A stretch of DNA of 50,316 nt from Clostridium jeddahitimonense (GTDB lineage Bacteria > Bacillota > Clostridia > Clostridiales > Clostridiaceae). Of this stretch, positions 7,056 through 16,164 are shown piece by piece. The notes under the pieces were generated by a model. The model had not been told where the DNA came from, did not search any database, and saw only the letters and a program-made list of their open reading frames with translations. The translations under genes were made by a program, and so were the position numbers. Where the stretch lies: contig LM994670.1 of NCBI GenBank assembly GCA_000753455.2, positions 1,309,816 through 1,360,131 of the forward strand, written 5' to 3'. Each line of letters opens with the position of its first letter. Position 1 is the stretch's first letter.

Positions 7056-9689
7056 ATGGCAGTAACAAATGCTCAAGAGTTAACAAAAAGAATCGAAGAA
7101 TTAAGAAAGGCTCAAAAGGAATTTGCAAAGTTTAACCAAGAACAAGTTGATGAAATTTTTAGACAAGCAGCTTTGGCAGCTAACCATAACAGAATTAAGT
7201 TAGCAAAAATGGCGGTTGAAGAAACAGGAATGGGAATAGTAGAAGATAAGGTTATAAAAAATAACTTTGCTGCTGAATATATATACAACCAATACAAGAA
7301 TATGAAAACTTGTGGAGTTTTAGAAGAAGATAAGACAAATGGTATTACTAAAATCGCTGAGCCAATTGGAGTTATTGCTGCAATAGTGCCAACTACAAAT
7401 CCAACATCAACAGCGATATTTAAGACTTTAATAGCATTAAAAACTAGAAATGCAATAATTATATCACCACATCCAAGAGCTAAACATTCTACTATAGAAG
7501 CAGCTAGAATAGTTTTAGAAGCAGCTGTTAAAGCAGGAGCTCCAGAAGGGATAATAGGATGGATAGATGAACCATCAGTTGAATTATCTCAAAATGTTAT
7601 GAGAGAATCAGATATCATATTAGCAACAGGTGGACCAGCTATGGTTAAAGCCGCTTACTCATCAGGAAGACCAGCACTTGGAGTTGGAGCAGGTAATACT
7701 CCAGCAATTATCGATGAAACAGCACACATTAAAATGGCTGTAAACTCAATATTGCTTTCTAAAACATTTGATAATGGAGTTATTTGTGCATCAGAGCAAT
7801 CAATAGTAGTTTTAGATCAAGTTTATGATGAAGTTAAAAAAGAATTAGCTGAAAGAGGAGCTTATATTCTTAAAGGTGAAGAAATAGATAAAGTAAGAAG
7901 TATAATATTAAATGAAAAAGGTGGATTAAATGCCGATATGGTTGGACAATCTGCTTATAAGATAGCTAAAATGGCAGGAGTTGAAGTTCCGGAATCAGCT
8001 AAAGTTTTAGTTGGAGAAGTTACTTCAGTTGAATTAGAAGAACCATTCTCTCATGAAAAATTATCTCCAGTATTAGCTATGTATAGAGCTAAGTCTTTTG
8101 AAGAAGCTTTAGATAAGGCTGATAGATTAATAGAATTAGGTGGAATGGGACATACTTCAATCCTTTATACAGATCAACTTAAATCTAAAGATAGAATATT
8201 AACATTCGGAGAAAGAATGAAAACAGCTAGAACATTAATAAATATGCCAGCTGCTCAAGGGGCAATCGGGGATTTATATAACTTTAAATTAGCTCCATCA
8301 CTAACTTTAGGATGTGGATCTTGGGGAGGAAACTCAGTTTCAGAAAACGTTGGTCCAAAGCACTTAATTAACGTTAAGAGCATTGCTGAGAGGAGAGAAA
8401 ATATGCTTTGGTTTAGAGTTCCAGAAAAAACTTACTTTAAATATGGTTGCTTACCAGTTGCTTTACAAGAATTAGGTGATATGGGTAAAAAGAAAGCTTT
8501 CATTGTTACAGATAGAGTGTTATTTGAAATGGGATATACAAATAAGGTAACAGAAATTTTAGAATCAAATGGAATTCAATACAAAATATTCTCAGATGTT
8601 GAACCAGATCCAACATTAAGATGTGCTAGAGCAGGAGCTCAAGAAATGGAAACATTCCAACCAGACGTTGTAATTTCACTTGGTGGTGGATCAGCGATGG
8701 ATGCAGCTAAGATCATGTGGGTTATGTATGAACATCCAGAAGTAAACTTCCATGATTTAGCTATGACATTTATGGATATAAGAAAGAGAATTTACAAATT
8801 CCCTACAATGGGGCAAAAAGCAATGATGGTTGCTATCGCTACTTCAGCAGGAACAGGATCAGAAGTAACACCTTTCGCTGTTATAACTGATGAGCAAACA
8901 GGAGTTAAATATCCATTAGCTGATTACGAACTAACTCCAGACATGGCTATAGTTGATGCTGAGTTAATGATGACATCACCAAGAGGATTAACTGCTTGTG
9001 CTGGTATAGACGTATTGGTTCACGCAATTGAAGCTTATGTTTCAATAATGGCATCAGAATATACTAATGGATTAGCTTTAGAAGCAATAAGATTAGTATT
9101 TAAGTACTTACCAGATGCTTATAATGAAGGAACTACTAATGTTAAGGCGAGAGAAAAGATGGCTCATGCATCATGTATGGCAGGTATGGCATTCAGTAAT
9201 GCATTCTTAGGAATTAATCACTCAATGGCTCATAAGTTAGGTGCATTCCATCACTTACCACACGGTATGGCTAATGCATTATTAATGAATGAAGTTATAA
9301 GATTTAATGCAACAGATGCTCCAACTAAGCAAGCTGCATTTGCTCAATACAAGTACCCAAATGCAGCATGGAGATATGCAAGAATTGCAGATCACTTAGG
9401 TTTAGGTGGAAATACTGAAGCTGAAAAGGTTGAATTATTAATAAAGGCTATTGAAGGGTTACAAGCAAAAGTAAATATGCCAAAAACTATACAAGAAGCT
9501 GGAGTTAGTGAAGTTAAATTCATGGAAACATTAGATGAAATGGTAGAACAAGCATTTGATGATCAATGTACAGGAGCTAATCCAAGATATCCATTAATGA
9601 GTGAGTTAAAAGAAATGTACATCACTTCATACTATGGTAAAAAAGAAGAAATAAAGGTAGAGAATAAAAAATCTAAAAAGAATAAATAA
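7056..9689 (+). CDS. adhE: Bifunctional acetaldehyde-CoA/alcohol dehydrogenase
   Basis: An 877-residue cytoplasmic enzyme that reduces acetyl-CoA to acetaldehyde and then ethanol, using two NADH. The N-terminal aldehyde dehydrogenase domain (about 1-440) carries the catalytic Cys at about residue 244 in NGVICASEQS. The C-terminal iron alcohol dehydrogenase domain (about 455-865) has the GGGSAMDAAK nucleotide-binding loop and the metal-ligand residues in DVLVHAIEAY and NHSMAHKLGAFHHLPHG. Length matches the family (about 870). It starts at ATG 7056 behind TTAGGAGG; an in-frame ATG at 7014 has no ribosome binding site. It is monocistronic, with a consensus promoter, two Rex-like sites and its own terminator, so NADH/NAD control is likely. 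Such enzymes form long filaments (spirosomes). Confidence 0.97.
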   Translation: MAVTNAQELTKRIEELRKAQKEFAKFNQEQVDEIFRQAALAANHNRIKLAKMAVEETGMGIVEDKVIKNNFAAEYIYNQYKNMKTCGVLEEDKTNGITKIAEPIGVIAAIVPTTNPTSTAIFKTLIALKTRNAIIISPHPRAKHSTIEAARIVLEAAVKAGAPEGIIGWIDEPSVELSQNVMRESDIILATGGPAMVKAAYSSGRPALGVGAGNTPAIIDETAHIKMAVNSILLSKTFDNGVICASEQSIVVLDQVYDEVKKELAERGAYILKGEEIDKVRSIILNEKGGLNADMVGQSAYKIAKMAGVEVPESAKVLVGEVTSVELEEPFSHEKLSPVLAMYRAKSFEEALDKADRLIELGGMGHTSILYTDQLKSKDRILTFGERMKTARTLINMPAAQGAIGDLYNFKLAPSLTLGCGSWGGNSVSENVGPKHLINVKSIAERRENMLWFRVPEKTYFKYGCLPVALQELGDMGKKKAFIVTDRVLFEMGYTNKVTEILESNGIQYKIFSDVEPDPTLRCARAGAQEMETFQPDVVISLGGGSAMDAAKIMWVMYEHPEVNFHDLAMTFMDIRKRIYKFPTMGQKAMMVAIATSAGTGSEVTPFAVITDEQTGVKYPLADYELTPDMAIVDAELMMTSPRGLTACAGIDVLVHAIEAYVSIMASEYTNGLALEAIRLVFKYLPDAYNEGTTNVKAREKMAHASCMAGMAFSNAFLGINHSMAHKLGAFHHLPHGMANALLMNEVIRFNATDAPTKQAAFAQYKYPNAAWRYARIADHLGLGGNTEAEKVELLIKAIEGLQAKVNMPKTIQEAGVSEVKFMETLDEMVEQAFDDQCTGANPRYPLMSELKEMYITSYYGKKEEIKVENKKSKKNK

Positions 9690-9702
9690 TAATTTGAAAT
9701 AG

Positions 9703-9730
9703 GTGCTAGCTTAAAGCTAGCACTTTTTTT
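9703..9730 (+). terminator. Intrinsic terminator of adhE
   Basis: GTGCTAGCTT and AAGCTAGCAC, nearly continuous, are followed by seven T. Confidence 0.92.
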
Positions 9731-9944
9731 ATGTAATAAATTTATCTCCAAAAATATTACTATTAATGTATAAATTTTAAATTTTATGTAGATATATCAA
9801 TGTAAAGCAGTAATCTACTATTAATTAACTCCTAGTTTTATGGCATAATTTAAAAAGGCTAGATTAGATGAAGTAAAAGTACTTTAACTAATAAAATATT
9901 GGACAAGGAGGTTTCTTGTTCGAAAAAATAAAGGGGAGTGTACA

Positions 9945-10751
9945 ATGAAAAATAAACTAATAGCCGCAATTATATCTATTTGCGTAATAGGGGGAGTAGG
10001 TACAACTATTTTCTTAGATCAAAAGTCGAAAAACTTAAATGAATTATCTGAAAACAAGGTGCTTCAAGAAAAAAGCATAGAAGATAGTAGTTCAAAAGAA
10101 GATAGTAAAGCACAAAAAGATGTAGTAGAGAAAGAAGTAAAAGCAGTAAATGAAGGTGATATACAAACTGCATCACTAGAAAACTCTGAGCCTGTTCAAA
10201 ATAGTGTAGTAGAAGAAAATGAAGTTATTAATAGTGTAGTGGATAATACAAATGAAGAGGTTGTACAAGAAGTGATACAAGAATCAAGTAACGAAGTTGA
10301 AGTTTCTAGGCCGGATAATGAAGCACAAATACCTACTTATGACTCAAGTTATATGGCAGAAGTTGAAAGTATGATTTTTAATAAGGTAAATGAAGAACGA
10401 AGCAAAAATGGACTAGCTCCATTATCGTATAATGGTACAATGGAGTATTATGCAAGGATAAAATCTCAAGATATGGGTGATAGAGGGTATTTTGATCATA
10501 ATAATCCAGAGGGGGAACTTATAACGGCTCAAATGCAAAGAGATGGGGTAAGTTATAGCTCGTGGGGAGAAAATATTGCATACATAGGTGGTGTCTCTGA
10601 CGCTACTACTTTAGCTAACCAATTTATGACTAACTGGATGAATTCATCAGGTCACAGAGCAAATATATTATCTAGCAATTTTACTTCAATTGGTATTGGG
10701 GTATATAAGGTAGGTAATACAGTTTATGCGACGCAAGAATTTTATAGATAG
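9945..10751 (+). CDS. Secreted CAP/SCP-domain protein (YkwD-like)
   Basis: A 268-residue exported protein. An N-terminal hydrophobic signal or anchor (about 4-24) is followed by an acidic, low-complexity Ser/Glu/Val-rich linker (about 30-135). A C-terminal CAP domain (about 145-268) follows, with the conserved cavity residues visible: His in GYFDHNNP, Glu in SWGENIAY and His in SSGHRANIL. CAP proteins of this kind are common in spore formers; their biochemical activity is mostly undefined. No lipobox is seen, so it is either released or held by the signal segment. The ribosome binding site GGGGAG precedes ATG 9945. Single-gene unit. Confidence 0.85.
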   Translation: MKNKLIAAIISICVIGGVGTTIFLDQKSKNLNELSENKVLQEKSIEDSSSKEDSKAQKDVVEKEVKAVNEGDIQTASLENSEPVQNSVVEENEVINSVVDNTNEEVVQEVIQESSNEVEVSRPDNEAQIPTYDSSYMAEVESMIFNKVNEERSKNGLAPLSYNGTMEYYARIKSQDMGDRGYFDHNNPEGELITAQMQRDGVSYSSWGENIAYIGGVSDATTLANQFMTNWMNSSGHRANILSSNFTSIGIGVYKVGNTVYATQEFYR

Positions 10752-10782
10752 ATAATTAAAATATAATATTATGATTATTGAA

Positions 10783-10816
10783 GGAGCTATGCACTTTGTC
10801 ATAGCTCCTATTTTTT
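10783..10816 (+). terminator. Intrinsic terminator after the CAP protein gene
   Basis: GGAGCTATG and CATAGCTCC form a 9-bp stem with an 8-base loop and a T-rich tail. Confidence 0.9.
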
Positions 10817-10911
10817 ATATATTAAAATTAAGTTATAATATATATTATGTTATACTTTAAAAATAGTATAATTTTGATGATATTCAATTTAAATAAATTT
10901 GAGGTGTAATA

Positions 10912-12180
10912 ATGAAGCCATTAGCAGATTTGGTTAGGCCCAGAAAATTAAGTGAAGTTTATGGGCAGCAACATATTTTAGGAGAAAATAAAATTTTAGA
11001 TAGAATAGTTAAAAGTGGAAGAATATCTAATATGATTTTTTATGGGCCACCTGGTGTTGGAAAAACGACAGTAGCAAATATTATTGCTGAGAAGGCTGGG
11101 AAAAGATTTTATAAACTAAATGCTACCAATGCATCGTTAAAAGATATTCAAGAAATAACAAAAGAGCTAGATACTTTTTTAGGTGTGAATGGAGTAGTTT
11201 TATATTTAGATGAGATACAAAACTTTAATAAGAAGCAACAACAATCACTGTTAGAGTATATAGAGGATGGAAGAATTACACTTATAGCATCAACTACAGA
11301 AAATCCATATTTTTATATATTTAAAGCGTTGTTATCAAGATCAACAATTTTTGAATTTAAACCTTTAAGTGAGGAAGATATTAAGAAAGCTATAAATAGA
11401 GCTTTGGATATAAAGATTGCAGATTATAGTGAAATAAAACTTCAGGTTACTGAGGAAGCTAAAAGTTACCTTGCTTCTTACTGTAATGGGGATGTGAGGA
11501 AAGCTTTAAATGGATTAGAAATAGCACTTAATTCAACAAGACCTAATGAAGATAGAGTTGTTCTGATAGATATCGAAGTAGTGAAAGATTCTACGCAAAA
11601 TAAAATTATAGCTTATGATATTGATGGAGATGCTCATTATGATATTTTAAGTGCTTTCCAGAAATCTATTAGAGGTAGTGATGCAAATGCAGCTGTTCAT
11701 TACTTAGCTAGACTTGTTAAAGCTGGAGATTTAATTTCAATTTGCAGAAGACTTCAGGTTATAGCTTCTGAGGATATAGGTCTGGCGTATCCGCAAGCAG
11801 TTGTAATTGTAAAAGCTTTAGTAGATTCTGCTAGAGAATTAGGTTTTCCTGAGGCAAGAATACCACTAGCAGAAGCAACTGTTCTTTTGGCAACGAGTCC
11901 TAAATCTAATTCGGCATATTTAGCATTAGATGCTGCTCTTAGAGATTTAGAAGATGTTACTGTAGGGGATATACCTATTCATTTAAAAGATGCACATTAT
12001 AGTGGAGCAGCTAAGCTTGGGAGGGGATTAGAATATAAATATCCACATAATTATCCTAATCATTATATTAAGCAACAATATCTACCTGATAATATTAAAG
12101 ATAAAACTTACTATATATATGGGGATAATAAATTTGAAAAGGCTACAAAAGATTATTGGAATAAAGTAAAGAATATATAG
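10912..12180 (+). CDS. rarA: Replication-associated recombination protein A (AAA+ ATPase)
   Basis: A 422-residue homologue of RarA/MgsA/WRNIP1. The Walker A motif is GPPGVGKTT (about 45-53), Walker B with sensor is YLDEIQNF, and there is an STTENPYF sensor-1 region. The C-terminal tetramerisation domain includes the typical ARELGFPEARIPLAEA and KDAHYSGAAKLGRG segments. RarA acts at stalled replication forks with SSB and RecA-type proteins. Length fits the family. The ribosome binding site GAGGTG lies 7-8 bases before ATG 10912. It is adjacent to iscR, as in several clostridia and bacilli, but has its own upstream terminator, and iscR has its own promoter. Confidence 0.95.
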   Translation: MKPLADLVRPRKLSEVYGQQHILGENKILDRIVKSGRISNMIFYGPPGVGKTTVANIIAEKAGKRFYKLNATNASLKDIQEITKELDTFLGVNGVVLYLDEIQNFNKKQQQSLLEYIEDGRITLIASTTENPYFYIFKALLSRSTIFEFKPLSEEDIKKAINRALDIKIADYSEIKLQVTEEAKSYLASYCNGDVRKALNGLEIALNSTRPNEDRVVLIDIEVVKDSTQNKIIAYDIDGDAHYDILSAFQKSIRGSDANAAVHYLARLVKAGDLISICRRLQVIASEDIGLAYPQAVVIVKALVDSARELGFPEARIPLAEATVLLATSPKSNSAYLALDAALRDLEDVTVGDIPIHLKDAHYSGAAKLGRGLEYKYPHNYPNHYIKQQYLPDNIKDKTYYIYGDNKFEKATKDYWNKVKNI

Positions 12181-12294
12181 AGGAGTTTTAGGTGATTAAA
12201 TTATTAATTTATATAAGAGAAATTGATAATTTGAATAAAAAAATCTATGGTAAAATTACTATTAATTAAAATTAAAAAAAACTAATTAGTATAG

Positions 12295-12323
12295 TTGACA
12301 AAAGCCGAGTAAGTTAGTATGAT
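12295..12323 (+). promoter_or_regulatory. SigA-type promoter of the iscR operon, with possible IscR operator
   Basis: TTGACA (12295-12300), a 17-base spacer and TATGAT (12318-12323). The spacer and -10 hold an imperfect dyad, CCGAGTAA (12305-12312) and TTAGTATG (12314-12321), placed where an Rrf2-type repressor would act. The promoter is well supported; the operator is tentative. Confidence 0.7.
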
Positions 12324-12368
12324 ATAAACATAAAGCAGAGCAAAAGAGTCTGAATAAGGGGTGAGAAA

Positions 12369-12821
12369 ATGAAACTATCTACAAAAGGAAGATATGGAGT
12401 AAAAGCCATGGTAGAGCTTGCAATACATTATGGAGATTCTCCCCTATCAATAAAAACTATTTCTCAGAGACAAGGTATTTCTGAATATTATTTAGAACAA
12501 CTTTTTTCTCCTTTGAGAAAAGCAAAGCTTATAAATAGTATAAGAGGAGCTCAAGGAGGGTACGTCCTTGGTAAGGAACCAAAAGATATAAAGGTTTCTG
12601 ATATCATGTATGTTCTTGAGGGACCGATAGAAATTGCTGATTGTATTGAAGGGGTATCTTGTGACAATATTGATTGTTGCGCTACAAGGCTTTTATGGAC
12701 AAAAATTAAAAATAGTATAGATGAAGTTATGGAAAGCATAACATTACAAGATATAGTAGATGACTACAACAGAATAAAAGAAAAAAATGAAACTTTAGTT
12801 TTAAAGAGGAGTGAACAATAA
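12369..12821 (+). CDS. iscR: Rrf2-family Fe-S cluster regulator IscR
   Basis: A 150-residue Rrf2 regulator starting MKLSTKGRYGVKAMVELA. The winged helix is at about 1-65, with recognition region QGISEYYLEQLFSPLRKAKL. Cysteines at 92, 98, 103 and 104 (CIEGVSC-DNIDCC) fit the three-Cys Fe-S ligation loop of IscR, which separates it from the Cys-poor CymR branch. It heads an operon with iscS and iscU, so feedback repression by holo-IscR is likely; the promoter at 12295-12323 holds a possible operator. The stop is directly followed by the iscS ATG. Confidence 0.9.
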   Translation: MKLSTKGRYGVKAMVELAIHYGDSPLSIKTISQRQGISEYYLEQLFSPLRKAKLINSIRGAQGGYVLGKEPKDIKVSDIMYVLEGPIEIADCIEGVSCDNIDCCATRLLWTKIKNSIDEVMESITLQDIVDDYNRIKEKNETLVLKRSEQ

Positions 12822-14006
12822 ATGAGAACAGTATATATGGATTATGCGGCAACTACATATGTTAAGCCAGAGGTTTTAGAAGAAATGATGCCATATTTTA
12901 CTCAAAAATTTGGTAATCCATCATCTTTTTATGGAATTTCAAGAGAAACAAAAATGGCTATTGATAAGGCGAGAGGACAAGTTGCCAAAGGGCTTAACTG
13001 TGATGTTAATGAAGTTTATTTCACAGGAGGTGGATCTGAAGCTGATAACTGGGCAATAAAAGGTATTGCTTCAGCTCATAGAAAAAAAGGTAATCATATA
13101 ATAACTACTAAGATAGAGCATCATGCTGTTCTTCATACTTGCGAATATTTAGAGAAAAATGGTTTTGATGTAACGTATCTAGACGTAAATGAAGAAGGAT
13201 TTATAGATTTAGAAGAATTAAAAAATGCAATAACTGATAAAACTATTTTAGTATCAATTATGTTTGCTAATAATGAAATTGGAACTATTCAGCCTATAAA
13301 GGAAATAGGACAAATTTGTAGAGAAAGAAAAGTATTCTTCCATACAGATGCAGTTCAAGCTGTTGGAAATGTTCCAGTAGATGTTAAAGAAATGAATATA
13401 GACTTATTATCTTTAGCAGGACATAAAGTATATGGACCTAAAGGAATAGGAGCTTTATACATAAGAAAAGGAATAAAGATTGACAACTTAATTCACGGTG
13501 GGGGGCAAGAAAGAGCTAGAAGAGCTGGAACAGAAAATATTGCCTCTGTAGTAGGATTAGGAAAGGCTATAGAGTTAGCAACTAATGATTTAGAAGGTCA
13601 TATGGAAAGTTTATCTGCTTTAAGAGATAGATTGATAGATGGAATATTAGAAAAAGTTCCATATTCATATCTAAATGGACCAAGAGGAGATAAGAGATTA
13701 CCTGGTAATGTAAATGTAAGATTTGAATTTATAGAAGGTGAATCAATACTTTTATCGTTAGATTTTGAAGGTGTATGTGCATCAAGTGGAAGTGCCTGTA
13801 CTTCAGGATCATTAGATCCATCACATGTATTACTTGCAATTGGGCTACCTCATGAAAAAGCACATGGATCATTAAGATTAACTTTAGGAGATGGATCAAC
13901 AGAAGAAGATGTTGATTATGTTATTGAAGTATTACCTGGAATTATAGAAAGAATAAGAAATATGTCACCATTATGGAGTGATTTTGTTAAGAAGGGAGAA
14001 AAATAA
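12822..14006 (+). CDS. iscS: Cysteine desulfurase (IscS/NifS type)
   Basis: A 394-residue PLP enzyme that takes sulfur from cysteine as a persulfide and passes it to IscU and MnmA. PLP-binding Lys202 lies in LAGHKVYGPKG; other active-site features are YMDYAATT near the N-terminus, IEHHAV and HTDAVQ. The mobile catalytic loop has Cys326 in SSGSACTSGS, the group I (NifS/IscS) type. It begins with no gap after iscR, with AGAGGAG inside the end of iscR as ribosome binding site, so translation is probably coupled. Confidence 0.95.
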   Translation: MRTVYMDYAATTYVKPEVLEEMMPYFTQKFGNPSSFYGISRETKMAIDKARGQVAKGLNCDVNEVYFTGGGSEADNWAIKGIASAHRKKGNHIITTKIEHHAVLHTCEYLEKNGFDVTYLDVNEEGFIDLEELKNAITDKTILVSIMFANNEIGTIQPIKEIGQICRERKVFFHTDAVQAVGNVPVDVKEMNIDLLSLAGHKVYGPKGIGALYIRKGIKIDNLIHGGGQERARRAGTENIASVVGLGKAIELATNDLEGHMESLSALRDRLIDGILEKVPYSYLNGPRGDKRLPGNVNVRFEFIEGESILLSLDFEGVCASSGSACTSGSLDPSHVLLAIGLPHEKAHGSLRLTLGDGSTEEDVDYVIEVLPGIIERIRNMSPLWSDFVKKGEK

Positions 14007-14007
14007 T

Positions 14008-14451
14008 ATGATATATACAGATAAGGTTATGGACCATTTTAGAAATCCAAGAAATGTAGGGCAAATTGATGACGCAAATGGTATTGGTGAAGTAGGGAAT
14101 GCTAAGTGCGGAGATATAATGAGAGTTTACTTAAAAGTTGAAGATAACGTAATAAAAGATGTTAAATTCCAAACATTTGGTTGTGGATCTGCTATAGCTT
14201 CATCTTCGATGGCAACTGAAATGATTAAAGGTAAAACTTTAGAAGAAGCTTGGGAACTTTCAAATAAAGCTGTTGCTGAAGCGTTAGATGGACTTCCACC
14301 AGTAAAAATGCACTGTTCAGTATTAGCTGAAGAAGCTATTCATAAGGCTATAAATGATTATAGAAAAAATGCCGGATTAAGCACAGAAGGATGGGAATTT
14401 GAAGAAACAGATCACGATGAATTACATGATGCTGTTCATGGGCATGAATAA
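14008..14451 (+). CDS. iscU: Fe-S cluster assembly scaffold (IscU/NifU N-terminal type)
   Basis: A 147-residue scaffold on which new [2Fe-2S] clusters are built from IscS-derived sulfur. The three ligand cysteines are present: Cys34 in NAKCGD, Cys59 in FGCGSA and Cys103 in MHCSVLAEEA, with an Asp after the first, as in IscU. The start is ATG 14008, 1 base after the iscS stop, with AAGGGAG upstream. The His/Glu/Asp-rich C-terminal tail (about 132-147) is an extension seen in many clostridial NifU-like proteins. Confidence 0.93.
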   Translation: MIYTDKVMDHFRNPRNVGQIDDANGIGEVGNAKCGDIMRVYLKVEDNVIKDVKFQTFGCGSAIASSSMATEMIKGKTLEEAWELSNKAVAEALDGLPPVKMHCSVLAEEAIHKAINDYRKNAGLSTEGWEFEETDHDELHDAVHGHE

Positions 14452-14469
14452 AATTTAAGGTGTGAGTTG

Positions 14470-15546
14470 ATGAAAAAGAAAGTAGTTATAGGTATGAGCG
14501 GCGGAGTAGATAGCTCTGTTGCAGCTTACCTTTTAAAAGAACAAGGTTATGATGTCGTTGGAGTAACGATGCAAATATGGCAAGATGATAATGAATATAC
14601 AGAAAGGGAAGGTGGGTGTTGCTCCCTTTCTGCTGTTGATGATGCAAGAAGAGTTGCAGATAAAATAGGTATTCCTTTCTATGTAATGAACTTTAGAGAT
14701 AGTTTTAAGGAAAAAGTTATTGATTATTTTGTTCAAGAATATATAGATGGAAAGACTCCTAATCCATGTATAGCTTGTAATAAGCATTTGAAATTTGATG
14801 AATTATTAAGAAAAGCAAAAGGGATTGGGGCTGATTATGTAGCAACAGGCCATTATGCAAAGATAGAAGAGAAAGATGGAAGGTATCTTCTAATTCGTTC
14901 TGATGATGATAGAAAAGATCAAACATATGCATTATACAATTTTACTCAAGATCAATTAGCACATACATTAATGCCTTGTGGTGAATATACAAAAGACAGA
15001 ATTAGAGAAATTGCTAAAGAAATTGGATTAGCAGTACATAACAAAAAAGATAGTGAAGAAATATGCTTTATTCCAGATAATAATCATGGACGTTATATTT
15101 CAGAAGCTAGACCATTAGAGGTTGTTCCGGGAAATTTTGTAGATAAGAATGGCAATATATTAGGTAAACATAAAGGTATAGTTTATTATACTATAGGTCA
15201 AAGAAAGGGGCTAGGAATAGCACTTGGAAGACCAGTTTTTGTAACTGATATAAATCCAGAAACTAATGAAGTAGTTCTTGGGCCTGAAGTAGATATATTT
15301 AAAACCGATCTTGTTGCAAAAGATGTTAACTTTATTCCTTTTGATAAATTAGAAGGAGAATTAACTGTAGAAGCGAAGGTTAGATATTCTGGAAGACCAG
15401 CGGAAGCGATTATATCACAATTAGAAGACGGAAAAGTTAAGGTTAGCTTTAAAGATAAGCAAAGAGCAATAACTAAAGGTCAATCCGTTGTTTTTTACCA
15501 AGGGAATATAGTTGTTGGTGGTGGAATAATAGAAGAGATTCTATAA
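14470..15546 (+). CDS. mnmA: tRNA-specific 2-thiouridylase MnmA
   Basis: A 358-residue enzyme that thiolates U34 of tRNAs for Lys, Glu and Gln using ATP and sulfur from a cysteine desulfurase. The P-loop is SGGVDSS (10-16), with catalytic Cys pairs in [12 protein letters not shown] and EEICFIPDN, and a GQRKGLGI motif in the central domain. ATG 14470 is preferred over TTG 14467 (AAGGTGTGAG upstream). Its place 18 bases after iscU makes the operon a self-contained sulfur relay: desulfurase to scaffold and to tRNA. A terminator closes the operon. Confidence 0.96.
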   Translation: MKKKVVIGMSGGVDSSVAAYLLKEQGYDVVGVTMQIWQDDNEYTEREGGCCSLSAVDDARRVADKIGIPFYVMNFRDSFKEKVIDYFVQEYIDGKTPNPCIACNKHLKFDELLRKAKGIGADYVATGHYAKIEEKDGRYLLIRSDDDRKDQTYALYNFTQDQLAHTLMPCGEYTKDRIREIAKEIGLAVHNKKDSEEICFIPDNNHGRYISEARPLEVVPGNFVDKNGNILGKHKGIVYYTIGQRKGLGIALGRPVFVTDINPETNEVVLGPEVDIFKTDLVAKDVNFIPFDKLEGELTVEAKVRYSGRPAEAIISQLEDGKVKVSFKDKQRAITKGQSVVFYQGNIVVGGGIIEEIL

Positions 15547-15560
15547 TAAATTAAATTATA

Positions 15561-15592
15561 AAGAAGTCATCTTCTCAATGACTTCTTTTTTT
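15561..15592 (+). terminator. Intrinsic terminator of the isc-mnmA operon
   Basis: AAGAAGTCAT and ATGACTTCTT form a stem with a 7-base loop and continue into a T run. Confidence 0.92.
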
Positions 15593-15675
15593 ATATTAAA
15601 ATTTAGCAATAATTAGTAATAATATTATAGAGATGGGGAGATAATAAAAAGATAATATTTAAAAGGAGAAAGTCT

Positions 15676-16164
15676 ATGTTTAAAACTAGAGATTTTTATT
15701 TGATGAAGGTCTATGATACAAATGGAAAGTATCTAGGAGCAATAAGTGATATAGCTATAGATTTCTATGAGGGAATTATTAAAGGTTTTATTATTTCAAG
15801 TCTATCTATTTTTAATAAAAAAAATTTTGTTAAAAAAGAAAACATAATTTCTCTAGAGGATGTGCTTATAGTTTCTAGTATAGAAAATTATAAAGGCTTA
15901 ACTTTTAATAATATAAAATTTATGGATGTTGTAGACAATAAAAATATTATGAAAGGTGTTTTAGAGGATTTAATAATTGATAAAGGAACATTTACTATTA
16001 AAGGAATTATAATGAGTTCAGGGGTTATAGATACTATGTTTAAAGGTAAAGAAATAATTCTTTTGAGCGGATGTGTTTTATGTGATAATTTCATTCTATA
16101 TAAAGGTAAGGAATACATTAAGCTTAAAACATTACCTCATAACTTAGGAGGTGTAATATCATGA
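15676..16164 (+). CDS. PRC-barrel domain protein (two tandem copies)
   Basis: A 162-residue soluble protein with two PRC-barrel-like halves: residues about 3-75 (LMKVYDTNGKYLGAISDIAI start) and about 80-155 (FMDVVDNKNIMKGVLEDLII start). Single PRC-barrels are small beta-barrels found in ribosome maturation (RimM) and YlmC/YmxH sporulation proteins. Its stop overlaps the ATG of the AI-2E permease (ATGA), so the two are translationally coupled. The ribosome binding site AAAGGAG precedes ATG 15676. The exact role is unknown; partnership with the permease is inferred from coupling. Confidence 0.75.
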   Translation: MFKTRDFYLMKVYDTNGKYLGAISDIAIDFYEGIIKGFIISSLSIFNKKNFVKKENIISLEDVLIVSSIENYKGLTFNNIKFMDVVDNKNIMKGVLEDLIIDKGTFTIKGIIMSSGVIDTMFKGKEIILLSGCVLCDNFILYKGKEYIKLKTLPHNLGGVIS

